Source: TMED14 sp964475135 | GTDB lineage: Bacteria > Bacteroidota > Bacteroidia > Flavobacteriales > Schleiferiaceae | DNA length: 64,000 bases | Direction: 5' to 3' | Assembly: GCA_964475135.1 (NCBI GenBank) | Contig: CAYYWL010000001.1 | Span: 1 to 64,000 of the forward strand | In this document: one piece after another, positions 1 to 7,509 of the stretch | Layout of the letters: each line of letters opens with the position of its first letter | Numbering within the stretch: position 1 is the stretch's first letter | The notes under the pieces: generated by a model | The model's database searches: none | What the model was told of the DNA's origin: nothing | The model's input: only the letters and a program-made list of their open reading frames with translations | Made by a program: the position numbers and the translations under genes

Positions 1-1058
1 CTCGCTACACCACCGTCATCGAAGCGTCAGCCGAGGTGCGCAACGCCGTCACCGATAGTGCGGTAGAGCAGTTCCTGTTCGAGATCAACCGCATCCGCAC
101 CGAAGCGGTGACCGACGAAGAGCTTCGTTCAGCCAAAAACAACCTCGCTGGCGGATTCGGTCGCTCACTGGAGCGCCCCGAGACCGTGGCAAGCATGGCC
201 GGCAACACCTTGCTCTACAACCTGCCCGCGGACTACTACAACGGCTACTTGACTCGCCTCGAGGCCGTGACAGCTCAAGACGTGCAGCGTGTCGCCCAGA
301 AGTACTGGAAGGCCGACAAACTCCTCATCAGCATTGTGGGCAAGGCCGCCGACATCGCAAAGCCGCTTGAGCGCCTTGGTTACCCCATGAGCTACGTGTC
401 ATTTGAAGGTCAGCCCACTCAGGCGCCAAAGTTTGATGCGGTTCCGGCAGGACTGACCGCCACGAAGGTTATTGAATCCGCACTGCTGGCCATGGGCGGA
501 ATCGAGCGCATCAACGTTCTTAAGTCAGTTAACTGGAAGCAGGAGGCGAGCATTATGGGAATCACCATCAACTCTGAGGTTGCCTTCACGGCCCCCAGTA
601 CGTTGATCCAAAAGCAGACATCTCCGATGGGAGCGAGCGAAACCCGCTACGAAGGCGACAACGTGACGGTGATGCAGAACGGCGCTGCCAAGCAGCTTAC
701 GGCAGATGAAAAGGCGGAGCTCATGGCCGACCGCTACTTGATCGATGAACTCGGACTCCTCAAACGGACCGACCTCAAGCTGCAAGAAACGAAAGTCGAC
801 GTCAACGGCGAGGCTTGCTACGCCATCGAGATTCCCAAAGCCGGAAGCGACCCCGTGGTGAAGCTGTACAGCATCGCAACTGGATTGCGCATTCGCGAAG
901 CCCGCACCCAAGAGGGTCCCCAGGGCAAGGCGGTGGTCAACGTGGACTACAGCGACTACCGCGAGGTGGGCGGAGTGAAGTTTCCGCACGAGATGAAGGT
1001 TCCGCTACAGCCCGGAATGGACCTGATCTTCAAGACCACTTCACTCGACGTGAAGTAA
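1..1058 (+). CDS. M16 (insulinase-like) peptidase family protein, C-terminal part, fused to a LolA-like domain
   Basis: The gene enters from the left edge (frame starts at base 3), so the N-terminus and any HxxEH zinc site are not visible. The first ~120 residues have the look of the second half of an M16 domain: a helical stretch with VTDEELRSAKN and a SLERPETVASM segment, typical of the subunit that clamps substrate. From about residue 145 to the end lies a second, beta-rich region (AMGGIERINVLKS, then repeated strands ending in HEMKVPLQ) resembling the LolA-like extensions found on Bacteroidota M16 proteins. These proteins are usually periplasmic or outer-membrane associated. A strong hairpin terminator follows the TAA stop. 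The family call is firm for the first part; the LolA-like call rests on pattern only. Confidence 0.8.
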   Translation, partial: RYTTVIEASAEVRNAVTDSAVEQFLFEINRIRTEAVTDEELRSAKNNLAGGFGRSLERPETVASMAGNTLLYNLPADYYNGYLTRLEAVTAQDVQRVAQKYWKADKLLISIVGKAADIAKPLERLGYPMSYVSFEGQPTQAPKFDAVPAGLTATKVIESALLAMGGIERINVLKSVNWKQEASIMGITINSEVAFTAPSTLIQKQTSPMGASETRYEGDNVTVMQNGAAKQLTADEKAELMADRYLIDELGLLKRTDLKLQETKVDVNGEACYAIEIPKAGSDPVVKLYSIATGLRIREARTQEGPQGKAVVNVDYSDYREVGGVKFPHEMKVPLQPGMDLIFKTTSLDVK

Positions 1059-1080
1059 GCGGCGCGTTCTGCCTCAAGAC

Positions 1081-1115
1081 AAAAGCCACTAGCCCTCGGG
1101 CTGGTGGCTTTTTTT
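1081..1115 (+). terminator. Rho-independent terminator after the M16 gene
   Basis: An 11-bp stem (arms 1085-1095 and 1098-1108, one T-G wobble) is followed by seven Ts at 1109-1115. It closes the plus-strand M16 gene. The same hairpin has four As on its left side, so it may also help end the convergent EamA gene, whose stop codon lies at its right edge. Confidence 0.8.
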
Positions 1116-1989
1116 ATGCCTTTTTGTTGACGAGGTAGACCCCGAGAATGATGGCGAGCATTCCGGCCAAGTGGTGCGCAAGAATGGTTTCGCCCATACC
1201 CACGCCCCATGCAAGGGCGACCACGGGAATCAGGTAGGTCGTCGACGCCGCCATCAACGGAGTCGTCAGGGCGATCAGGCGGTTGAATAGGACAGTGGCG
1301 ATGCCGGTTCCGACAATGCCCAAAAAAGCCAGCGATGCGATGGCGGGCCCGAAGTGCTCCAAGCGGACCGTGTTCCAAACCTCCGTAACGCCAAGGATTC
1401 CGAGCGACATCGGAACCGTCAAGAGCATCACGAACAAGGTGATTCCGCGCGGCGATAAATGGCTCAAGCGCGAACCTATGGTGTTGATGCTCACGCCATA
1501 AAAGCCCGCTGCCAAAATGGCCAAGAGCAGGTAGTTGGGGTTGATTTCTTGGCCCGGAACTACCACGCGCCACGGGCTGATCAGCAGCACTGCGCCCAGC
1601 AAACCCAATGAAACGCCCCAAACTTGGACGCGGCGAAGCTTCCGCCCGAAGGCCAGCACACCCACCAAAAGGGCAAATACCGGAGTCATCGCGTTGGCCA
1701 CGCCCACGACGCCCGACGGAACATGCGCCACGGCAATCGGAAAGAGTATGTAAGGCAGTGAGTTGCCCATGAGCGCCACTACGAGCAACGGACCCAGGTC
1801 TTCACGGCGAAACTCGTGAAAATTCTTGCGCGAAATAATGAGGACGGTGACGGCGGCAAACAAGAGCCGCATGGCTCCGATTTGAATTGCCTCAAAGCTC
1901 TGAAGCGCGATTTTCATCAGCATGAACGACGAGCCCCAGACCAAAACAAGTCCGATAAATAGCCCGAAGGCCAAGCCAGAACGATTCAT
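1114..1989 (-). CDS. EamA/DMT-family transporter (drug/metabolite exporter)
   Basis: 291 residues, very hydrophobic, with about ten membrane segments in two repeats of the EamA fold. The N-terminal GLVLVWGSSFMLMKIAL matches the family's first helix, and the second repeat carries SINTIGSRLSHLSPRG followed by LAFLGIVGTGIATVLFNRLI and TTYLIPVVALAWGVGMGE, all typical of EamA proteins. The substrate cannot be told from sequence. The reading frame stays open further upstream, but ATG at 1989 is chosen because the next segment looks like ordinary EamA helix 1 and because a -7 element (1997-2004) sits only 7 nt before it. It is divergent from ctaA and convergent with the M16 gene. Confidence 0.9.
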   Translation of the reverse strand: MNRSGLAFGLFIGLVLVWGSSFMLMKIALQSFEAIQIGAMRLLFAAVTVLIISRKNFHEFRREDLGPLLVVALMGNSLPYILFPIAVAHVPSGVVGVANAMTPVFALLVGVLAFGRKLRRVQVWGVSLGLLGAVLLISPWRVVVPGQEINPNYLLLAILAAGFYGVSINTIGSRLSHLSPRGITLFVMLLTVPMSLGILGVTEVWNTVRLEHFGPAIASLAFLGIVGTGIATVLFNRLIALTTPLMAASTTYLIPVVALAWGVGMGETILAHHLAGMLAIILGVYLVNKKA

Positions 1990-1996
1990 GAGGCGG

Positions 1997-2004
1997 CAAA
2001 GGTA
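1997..2004 (-). promoter_or_regulatory. -7 promoter element of the EamA gene
   Basis: The minus strand reads TACCTTTG, a perfect match to the Bacteroidota -7 consensus TAnnTTTG, ending 7 nt before the EamA ATG. No convincing -33 TTG was seen. It lies 3 nt from the opposing ctaA element. Confidence 0.65.
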
Positions 2005-2007
2005 CGC

Positions 2008-2015
2008 TACCTTTA
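2008..2015 (+). promoter_or_regulatory. Probable -7 promoter element of ctaA
   Basis: TACCTTTA matches seven of the eight positions of the TAnnTTTG element. It runs into the first possible ATG (2015), which argues that translation starts at the second ATG (2021) or later and that the mRNA has almost no leader. Confidence 0.5.
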
Positions 2016-2020
2016 TGACC

Positions 2021-3118
2021 ATGAATGCACGGCTTGTGAATGCTCCATGGTTGCTCCGCTTTTTGCGCTGGGCCATAGTCCTCAACCTCTTGGTCATGCT
2101 CGCCGGGTCTGTGGTTCGAATGACCGGATCCGGAATGGGTTGTCCCGACTGGCCGAAGTGCTTTGGACTGGCGGTTCCGCCCACACGGGCTGAGCAGGTC
2201 ACTTGGTCTCCCGACGCGGCCTACCACCAAGGTCAAATGATTTTGCGCGACGGCGCATTTTGGGTGGCCCAAGCGGACCATGCGCCCCAGCCCGAGTTCA
2301 GTGAGCTGCTTTGGTCGAAGTACACCCGCCACGACTACGCCGTATTCAATCCTGTCCACACGTGGATCGAGTTCCTCAACCGCCTCTTGGGGGTGCTGCT
2401 CGGAATCCCCGTACTGCTCGCCACCGCCGCCAGCTTCGCCCATGTTCGCCGCCATCCCTGGTGGGTTGTGACCATGTTTGCCGTGCTCTTTACGCTCGGA
2501 TTTGAGGCTTGGCTGGGCAAGGTGGTGGTCGACGGAAACCTCGTGCCTCACCACATCACCTACCACATGCTCGGCGCCTACGTGCTGCTTGCCCTGCTTA
2601 CTGTTCTCTTTCGCAACGTGCACAGCTTGGCTGAACAGAACCTGTGGCGGGCCGAACCGCCTGCCACTTCCGCCCAGCTCCGTCCGATGCTCTGGGGTTT
2701 TGTGGTCCTTGCAGCACTGCTACTTGGGCAAACGGTGCTCGGAACCGGGGTCCGCGAAGGCGTCGACGACCTCGTCCACCAGTGGGGATTTGACGCGCCC
2801 CGAGCTGGATGGGTGGCGCAGCTCGAGCCCAGAGTACTGGTGCACCGCAGCGCCAGCATAATCCTATTGGCCCTAGCATATTGGCTCTACCGCCGAAGTG
2901 CGGGCCTTGCCGGACTTCGTGCCCGTGCCGGATTGGTCCTGATGATTTTTATGGCTGAGGCCGTGGTCGGAGCCCTGATGTACTACCTCGATATTCCCAA
3001 GGGATTGCAGCCCATTCATCTTCTGCTCAGCGCGGGGGCTTGGATGCTCTTGGTAGACGCAGTTGCCAAGACCGGCCTTATCCTTCGCGCCATTCGAGGG
3101 TCTCGAGGTAGCGCGTGA
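2021..3118 (+). CDS. ctaA: Heme A synthase (CtaA/COX15 family)
   Basis: Converts heme O to heme A by oxidising the C8 methyl group, for cytochrome oxidase, in the inner membrane. About 365 residues with eight membrane helices. Visible family features are the GSVVRMTGSGMGCPDWPKC segment near residue 30 (glutamate-free N-terminal loop with CPDWP), WIEFLNRLLG (heme-ligand region with the EF.NR motif), PHHITYHMLGAYVLL, and a second-half VLVHRSASIILLAL histidine motif. ATG 2021 is preferred over ATG 2015 because 2015 lies inside the likely promoter; GTG 2036 is possible. The last 41 bases overlap the convergent gldD. No ctaB or cox genes are adjacent. Confidence 0.93.
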   Translation: MNARLVNAPWLLRFLRWAIVLNLLVMLAGSVVRMTGSGMGCPDWPKCFGLAVPPTRAEQVTWSPDAAYHQGQMILRDGAFWVAQADHAPQPEFSELLWSKYTRHDYAVFNPVHTWIEFLNRLLGVLLGIPVLLATAASFAHVRRHPWWVVTMFAVLFTLGFEAWLGKVVVDGNLVPHHITYHMLGAYVLLALLTVLFRNVHSLAEQNLWRAEPPATSAQLRPMLWGFVVLAALLLGQTVLGTGVREGVDDLVHQWGFDAPRAGWVAQLEPRVLVHRSASIILLALAYWLYRRSAGLAGLRARAGLVLMIFMAEAVVGALMYYLDIPKGLQPIHLLLSAGAWMLLVDAVAKTGLILRAIRGSRGSA

Positions 3119-3662
3119 ATTCCGTCTCAAAAAACTGGTGCACGGGTGCTAAGCTGTCGGCGTTCGGATGGGCGTAGACGTATAGGGCTCCGCGCACAAA
3201 ATTGCGAACGCTGTCGGTGGCATAAAACTGCATAGCACTTGCCGCGTTGCCAGTAATGCGAAAAAGTACACCGTACACGCGGAGCGAGTCATTGACGTAC
3301 ACCATTTGGTTCATACCGTCTGCGGCCACGCTGTGCTTCATCGCGAGGTCCTGTGCGTCGTCCACTAGAGCATCCAGGTTGCCGCGCACGGGCAAGTAGG
3401 TAAACTGCACGCGGCCCTGGCAAAATGGGTACACGAGGTCGCCCCAGCCGTCCTGATTTTTAGATTCCCAGCGGGCGCTAGGGTGGTGGTCGAGTTCAAA
3501 ATCGAGCCCAGTGAGGCGCTGCGGCGTACTTTCGCTCGGAACCGCAATTCTCGGGTAGCCCTTTGGCTTGGGGATCGAAGCGGAACTTGGCCAAAACAGC
3601 ACTGCAGTTACTGCGGCGGCACCAGTAATCCCGGCGGTCAGAATGATTCGACTAATCTTCAC
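3078..3662 (-). CDS. gldD: Gliding motility protein GldD
   Basis: 194 residues. The PKPKGYPRIAVP segment after the N-terminal hydrophobic stretch and the later MNQMVYVNDSLRVYGVLFRI and FVRGALYVYAHPNADSLAPV segments match GldD, a component needed for gliding and T9SS function in flavobacteria. GldD is normally a lipoprotein. Here the N-terminus (about residues 4-25 hydrophobic) has no cysteine, so no lipobox is visible, which is unusual. The start is GTG at 3662, overlapping the end of gldE by 11 bases, so the two are translationally linked. The 3' end overlaps ctaA by 41 bases on the other strand. Confidence 0.88.
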   Translation of the reverse strand: MKISRIILTAGITGAAAVTAVLFWPSSASIPKPKGYPRIAVPSESTPQRLTGLDFELDHHPSARWESKNQDGWGDLVYPFCQGRVQFTYLPVRGNLDALVDDAQDLAMKHSVAADGMNQMVYVNDSLRVYGVLFRITGNAASAMQFYATDSVRNFVRGALYVYAHPNADSLAPVHQFFETEFTRYLETLEWREG

Positions 3663-4953
3663 GGCGCGAAACTTTTACCCGCACAATTCTGCGGCGGTCG
3701 CAGGCCTCTACGGTCCAGGCAAGGGGACCCAATTCCCGCTGCTCTCCTTTGTGCGGCATGCGCCCGAGTTGCTCTAGGATGAGTCCGGCCAAGGTATCGG
3801 CTTCGCCACGGTCGCGGTCGAGTGCGTCGGGCTCGAGGTTCATGGTCCGAAGGACGTCGTTCAGGGGCGTGCGCGCCTCAAACACAAATGTTTTCTCGTC
3901 AAGTTGGGTGTGGCTTTGCTCTTCGGTGTCAAATTCGTCGTTGATTTCGCCCACGATTTCTTCCATGACATCTTCGAGGGTAACCACCCCAGAAACTCCG
4001 CCAAACTCGTCCACGACTACGGCCAAGTGCATTTTTTTTGCCTGGAAGTCCCCAAGCAAATCGTCAATCTTCATGTTTTCAGAGACAAACATTGCAGGGC
4101 GAATCAACTGCTGCCACGACGATCCGTCTGCCGAACCTAAGAGCGGAAGCAAGTCCTTGGAGTGCAGCACTCCGATGATGCGGTCGCGCTGACCCTGAAA
4201 CACGGGAATCCGCGAATACCCGCTCTCAGTGACAACCCGCAAGACTTCGTTCAAAGACGACTCTGACGATACGTCAATCAAATCTTGGCGTGGCGTGCAA
4301 ATTTGGCGAATGCTGGTTGATCCAAACCGAACGATTTCGCGGAGCCATTTCTTTTGTTCGGTGTTGGTCGCACCCGAATCGGTAAGCTCAAGGGCTTCCT
4401 CGAGTTGCGCCACGGTTACGTTATTGGATCCGGTTCCGCCTCGGCTAAGTGCACGCGAGGTTACCATTAAACTATGGGCTAAGGGCCGAGAAATCTTCAT
4501 TCCGGCGGCAACCACCGAGGCCATGCGCTGGCTTACGGTGACTCGCTTTTGGTTGGCGACGGACTTGGGCACCACTTCGCCCACGACGAGCAGAATGACG
4601 GTGACCACACCCGTTTCCCAAAACGCCCGAATCCACGAGGTGCCACCTTCAGAAAGTGCTTGGCTAATCCAAAGTCCCCATACGAGTACGAAGCCCAAGT
4701 TGAATAAGTTGTTCCAAATCAGCAGGGTGGCCAGCAGTGACTCAGGGTGCCTGCACAGATTAAGAACTTTGTGGCCGTTAGGTTGGCGTTCCAATTCATC
4801 TTTTTCTCCGGGAGTGAGTCCAAAGAATGCGACTTCCGAGGCGGACGCAACGGCCGACCCGGCCAGTAAAATGCCAAGAACTGCAAAAGTGAACGTCGTA
4901 GTACTTGCGTCTACCGCAAGAAACCACAAACTAGGGAGGGGGTCAGCGTCCAA
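3652..4953 (-). CDS. gldE: Gliding motility protein GldE (CNNM/CBS/CorC-HlyC domain membrane protein)
   Basis: 433 residues: an N-terminal DUF21/CNNM membrane domain (about 20-190), a paired CBS domain (about 205-330; motifs STSIRQICTPRQDLIDV, SGYSRIPVFQG, IIGVLHSKDLLPLL, VVDEFGGVSGVVTLEDVMEE) and a C-terminal transporter-associated domain. In flavobacteria the copy placed between ssb and gldD is GldE, which supports GldD in gliding and T9SS. The position here is the same, so the symbol rests on context as well as domains. A second CNNM paralogue lies at 29784-31019 but in a different context. Cotranscription with ssb upstream (29-nt gap) and gldD downstream is likely. Confidence 0.9.
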   Translation of the reverse strand: MDADPLPSLWFLAVDASTTTFTFAVLGILLAGSAVASASEVAFFGLTPGEKDELERQPNGHKVLNLCRHPESLLATLLIWNNLFNLGFVLVWGLWISQALSEGGTSWIRAFWETGVVTVILLVVGEVVPKSVANQKRVTVSQRMASVVAAGMKISRPLAHSLMVTSRALSRGGTGSNNVTVAQLEEALELTDSGATNTEQKKWLREIVRFGSTSIRQICTPRQDLIDVSSESSLNEVLRVVTESGYSRIPVFQGQRDRIIGVLHSKDLLPLLGSADGSSWQQLIRPAMFVSENMKIDDLLGDFQAKKMHLAVVVDEFGGVSGVVTLEDVMEEIVGEINDEFDTEEQSHTQLDEKTFVFEARTPLNDVLRTMNLEPDALDRDRGEADTLAGLILEQLGRMPHKGEQRELGPLAWTVEACDRRRIVRVKVSRRED

Positions 4954-4982
4954 AATAGGGGATTAAGTTCTCCAAAAAGAGC

Positions 4983-5471
4983 TTAGAACTGGTCGTCGCT
5001 CTCGTAGTCGTCATCGTCGCTCGTGAACGACGAATTCGCTTGGTTGCTGCGGTACCCGGTTCCGCCCGTGCTGCCGGCGCCGTAGCTCGAGCCGCTTTTG
5101 CGACCCGTGTACTCCTCTTCGCGACCCTTCATTGGATTGGGGCCGAGCATAGTCATTGAATCCGCAGAAATCTCAATGTTGTAGCGGGTCTGGTTGTGCT
5201 CGTCTGTCCATTGGCGCGAACGAATCTTGCCCTCGATGAAGACCTTGTCTCCCTTGTGCAAAAAGCGTTCGCACACCTCGGCTAATCGCGGACTGCGCAC
5301 AACGATCGTGTGCCATTCCGTGTTTTCCTTGCGGTTGCCTTCGCGGTCGGTGAAGTTTTCGGTGGTTGCGATGGGGAATTTGACGAGCATTCCTCCGTTC
5401 TCAAATCGGCGTGCTTCGGGATCTTTACCCAGGTTGCCGATGAGCATGACTTTATTTAAGGTACCTGCCAT
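4983..5471 (-). CDS. ssb: Single-stranded DNA-binding protein
   Basis: 162 residues. The N-terminal OB fold (about 1-110) starts MAGTLNKVMLIGNLGKDPEA and holds the ssDNA-binding aromatic core NTEWHTIVV and GKIRSRQWTD. A Gly/Ser/Tyr-rich linker follows and the protein ends in the acidic tip DDDDYESDDQF, which recruits repair and replication partners. The start ATG 5471 is set by the family N-terminus; in-frame codons upstream belong to the leader. A TACATTTG element at 5505-5512 gives it a promoter of its own inside the end of mutY. Confidence 0.97.
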   Translation of the reverse strand: MAGTLNKVMLIGNLGKDPEARRFENGGMLVKFPIATTENFTDREGNRKENTEWHTIVVRSPRLAEVCERFLHKGDKVFIEGKIRSRQWTDEHNQTRYNIEISADSMTMLGPNPMKGREEEYTGRKSGSSYGAGSTGGTGYRSNQANSSFTSDDDDYESDDQF

Positions 5472-5503
5472 GTGTATATGATGTACAGTTGTTAACGATG
5501 CGG

Positions 5504-6490
5504 TCAAATGTACGGGAATTTGGTCAACCAATGCACAAACGCTTGGGGCATTCCGCGGTCGCTCCACTCTTCGCGTGTTAACCAAATTTCAGGCTCTGAT
5601 CTACCCTCGAATTCCGGGTAAAAATACAGGCGCAACTTCCTGTGGCTGAGTCGGTGGTCGAGCACTTGGGGTGTGAATTCTGGCGGAACCGTCGCAAGCT
5701 CCGGTAGGGTATACAGCCCAGACCAAATGCCACCCAAAGGCCGTTGCACTAGACCGAAGAGCTGACCGCGCCGCGGAACCGCAAAGTGCAGATCCTGCTC
5801 GGTCACCTTAAGCGTGCGCGTTTTTACCGGACGAAGCTCGGCGGAGCCAACGCTGCGCGCGGCACACAGTTCTTGCACGGGGCACTCGCTGCACTTGGGC
5901 TTTTTGGGCGTGCAGAGCGCCTGGGCCAAGTCCATCACTGCTTGATTGAAGTCCCCCGGGCGCTTCGGGTGCATGTGGTCGAGTGCAAACGAATGAATGA
6001 ACGCCTTACTTCGGCTGGACTCGATCGGCTCGCTCCAGTCCGCTAAGCGGCTGTACACGCGGTAGGCGTTTCCGTCAAGTGCCGGAACTACCTCACCATC
6101 CACAATCGACGCAAGTGCTGCCGCAGTATAGGGGCCAATCCCTGGAACTTCGAGCCACGCCTTTGACCCTCGTGGCCAGCCCATTAGCGCAATTTGCTTC
6201 GCCCCGCGGTGCAACATGTCTGCCCGACGGTAGTATCCCAAGCCGCTCCATAAGCCTTTGATTTTGGACTCGGGGGCCGTCGCGAGGTCCTCCACGGTGG
6301 GCAGTTCCTGAAGAAAGCGCTCCCAGAACTTAAGTCCTTGGTCTACACGAGTTTGCTGTAAAATCACTTCGCTGAGCCAAATGGCATACGGATTGCGGAG
6401 GTTTCGCCACGGCAGGTGCCGGCCCGACTGGTCGTACCACCGCATGATATTTTCGGCAATCGAGGTGATTTCTGTTGGTGTGTGCTTCAA
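5504..6490 (-). CDS. mutY: A/G-specific adenine DNA glycosylase MutY
   Basis: 328 residues. Removes adenine mispaired with 8-oxoguanine in base excision repair. Catalytic Glu41 lies in SEVILQQTR, the helix-hairpin-helix VPGIGPYTAAA is at 115-125, catalytic Asp139 in ALDGN, and the [4Fe-4S] cysteines C193, C200, C203 and C209 have the exact C-x6-C-x2-C-x5-C spacing. The C-terminal third is the NUDIX-like 8-oxoG recognition domain. The first codon is TTG at 6490; the next ATG (codon 16) would cut into the first helix. It is divergent from HU and heads the mutY-ssb-gldE-gldD run. Confidence 0.96.
   Translation of the reverse strand: MKHTPTEITSIAENIMRWYDQSGRHLPWRNLRNPYAIWLSEVILQQTRVDQGLKFWERFLQELPTVEDLATAPESKIKGLWSGLGYYRRADMLHRGAKQIALMGWPRGSKAWLEVPGIGPYTAAALASIVDGEVVPALDGNAYRVYSRLADWSEPIESSRSKAFIHSFALDHMHPKRPGDFNQAVMDLAQALCTPKKPKCSECPVQELCAARSVGSAELRPVKTRTLKVTEQDLHFAVPRRGQLFGLVQRPLGGIWSGLYTLPELATVPPEFTPQVLDHRLSHRKLRLYFYPEFEGRSEPEIWLTREEWSDRGMPQAFVHWLTKFPYI
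5505..5512 (-). promoter_or_regulatory. -7 promoter element of ssb
   Basis: The minus strand reads TACATTTG, matching TAnnTTTG, 33 nt before the ssb ATG and just upstream of the mutY stop codon. It would allow ssb-gldE-gldD to be expressed apart from mutY. Confidence 0.6.
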
Positions 6491-6497
6491 TTCGGAC

Positions 6498-6505
6498 TAT
6501 CTTTG
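6498..6505 (+). promoter_or_regulatory. -7 promoter element of the HU gene
   Basis: TATCTTTG matches TAnnTTTG. A TTG at 6475-6477 lies 20 nt upstream and could be the -33 element. The leader to the HU ATG is about 58 nt, long for this window. Confidence 0.65.
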
Positions 6506-6563
6506 CGCCCGCTAAAATAGCCCCACATAGGGCTCATTATTAAACGTTTTATCTCGTCAAATC

Positions 6564-6854
6564 ATGACCAAAGCAGACATCGTAGCCCGCATCGCCGACC
6601 GTACCGGTATGGAAAAAGCAGACATCCTCGCAGTTGTTGAAGGATTCATGCGTGAAGTAAAAGGCGGAATGGAATCAGGTGATAACGTCTACCTCCGTGG
6701 TTTTGGAAGCTTCGTGCTGAAAAAGCGCGCTCAGAAGACTGGTCGCAACATCTCAAAGAACACCACTTTGGTAATTCCTGCGCACTTCATTCCTTCGTTC
6801 AAGCCTGCGAAAACCTTCGCGGAGTCGGTCAAAAAGAACGTAGCCGTTAAGTAA
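6564..6854 (+). CDS. HU-family nucleoid DNA-binding protein
   Basis: 96 residues, the normal HU/IHF length. N-terminal helices MTKADIVARIADRTGMEKAD form the dimer body; the beta arm follows VYLRGFGSFVLKKR, with IPAHFIPSFKPAK in the place of the usual proline-tipped arm and C-terminal helix. It compacts and bends DNA. HU next to mutY-ssb-gldE is the arrangement known from flavobacteria. Its own promoter lies at 6498-6505; the TPR gene follows after 29 nt. Confidence 0.95.
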   Translation: MTKADIVARIADRTGMEKADILAVVEGFMREVKGGMESGDNVYLRGFGSFVLKKRAQKTGRNISKNTTLVIPAHFIPSFKPAKTFAESVKKNVAVK

Positions 6855-6883
6855 TTACGGCGAACCTTCAGTTCTCTTTTTCG

Positions 6884-7399
6884 ATGCGCACCTTGTGGAT
6901 AGCAGTCAGTGTCCTTGTCCTCGCGGCAGGGCTGTTCTTGCTGTTACCCACTTCGCCTGATTCGAACGCTGACGCCCCCGCTGAGGTGGCGCTGAGTCCG
7001 CTCGACGAGAAGGTACGCGAGGCAGTACGCCTCATTCAAGAGGGCACGGGCAATCCCATGGAGGCAATCACCCTACTTCGTGAGGTGGTTGAGGAGGACC
7101 CCAAACACCGAGATGGCTTGTTCTACCTCGGTGAATTCTCGCGCATGTCTGGTCAGTTTGACCGCGCGTTGGAGCGCTACCAAACCCTGCTAGAGTACTA
7201 CCCCAGCGATGTAGAAGTCGCCACCCGGTACGCTGAAACCCTCCATGACCTCGGTCGTGAAGCTGAAGCGCGTACCTTTATCGAAACGTACACCGCAGAG
7301 CACAGCCAATCCGACGTCAGCGGACTAACGCAGCTACGCGATCTCTGGAACGAGGGGGATGCTGAGGCACCCGCCGGATCCACTTCATTAACACATTAA
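6884..7399 (+). CDS. Membrane-anchored TPR protein
   Basis: 171 residues. Residues 3-22 form one hydrophobic segment (LWIAVSVLVLAAGLFLLLP), so the protein is anchored or exported. From about 45 to 150 there are three helical repeats of TPR type; AITLLREVVEEDPKHRDGLFYLGEFSRM and FDRALERYQTLLEYYPSDVEVATRYAETL-like spacing (here described in parts) has the G-Y-A and proline positions expected. A TPR gene between HU and RNase G is common in Flavobacteriia, but the partner is unknown. Likely cotranscribed with HU and with the small basic gene 11 nt downstream. Confidence 0.8.
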   Translation: MRTLWIAVSVLVLAAGLFLLLPTSPDSNADAPAEVALSPLDEKVREAVRLIQEGTGNPMEAITLLREVVEEDPKHRDGLFYLGEFSRMSGQFDRALERYQTLLEYYPSDVEVATRYAETLHDLGREAEARTFIETYTAEHSQSDVSGLTQLRDLWNEGDAEAPAGSTSLTH

Positions 7400-7410
7400 A
7401 CGATTTAGCT

Positions 7411-7500
7411 ATGCCAAGCGGTAAGAAACGCAAGCGCCACAAGATGGCCACTCACAAACGCAAAAAGCGCCTTCGTAAGAATCGCCACAAAAAGAAATAA
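7411..7500 (+). CDS. 29-residue highly basic protein, AURKAIP1/COX24 (bS22/mS38)-like
   Basis: An ATG at 7411 opens a 29-codon frame ending TAA at 7500. More than half the residues are Lys or Arg, in clusters such as SGKKRKRHK and HKRKKRLRKN. This matches the short AURKAIP1/COX24 domain, seen at the end of mitoribosomal mS38 and as the tiny ribosomal protein bS22 in mycobacteria. A role as a small-subunit ribosomal protein is inferred from that likeness. It sits 11 nt after the TPR gene and 9 nt before RNase G, so it is in one transcript with both. The frame and placement are clear; the function is tentative. Confidence 0.75.
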   Translation: MPSGKKRKRHKMATHKRKKRLRKNRHKKK

Positions 7501-7509
7501 GGGCTGAAC

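Noticed and set aside
956..2623. Long open frames opposite the M16, EamA and ctaA genes (221 and 243 codons)
   Set aside because: They lie wholly across recognised genes, have no family-like features, and have the skewed composition expected of shadows in G+C-rich coding DNA.
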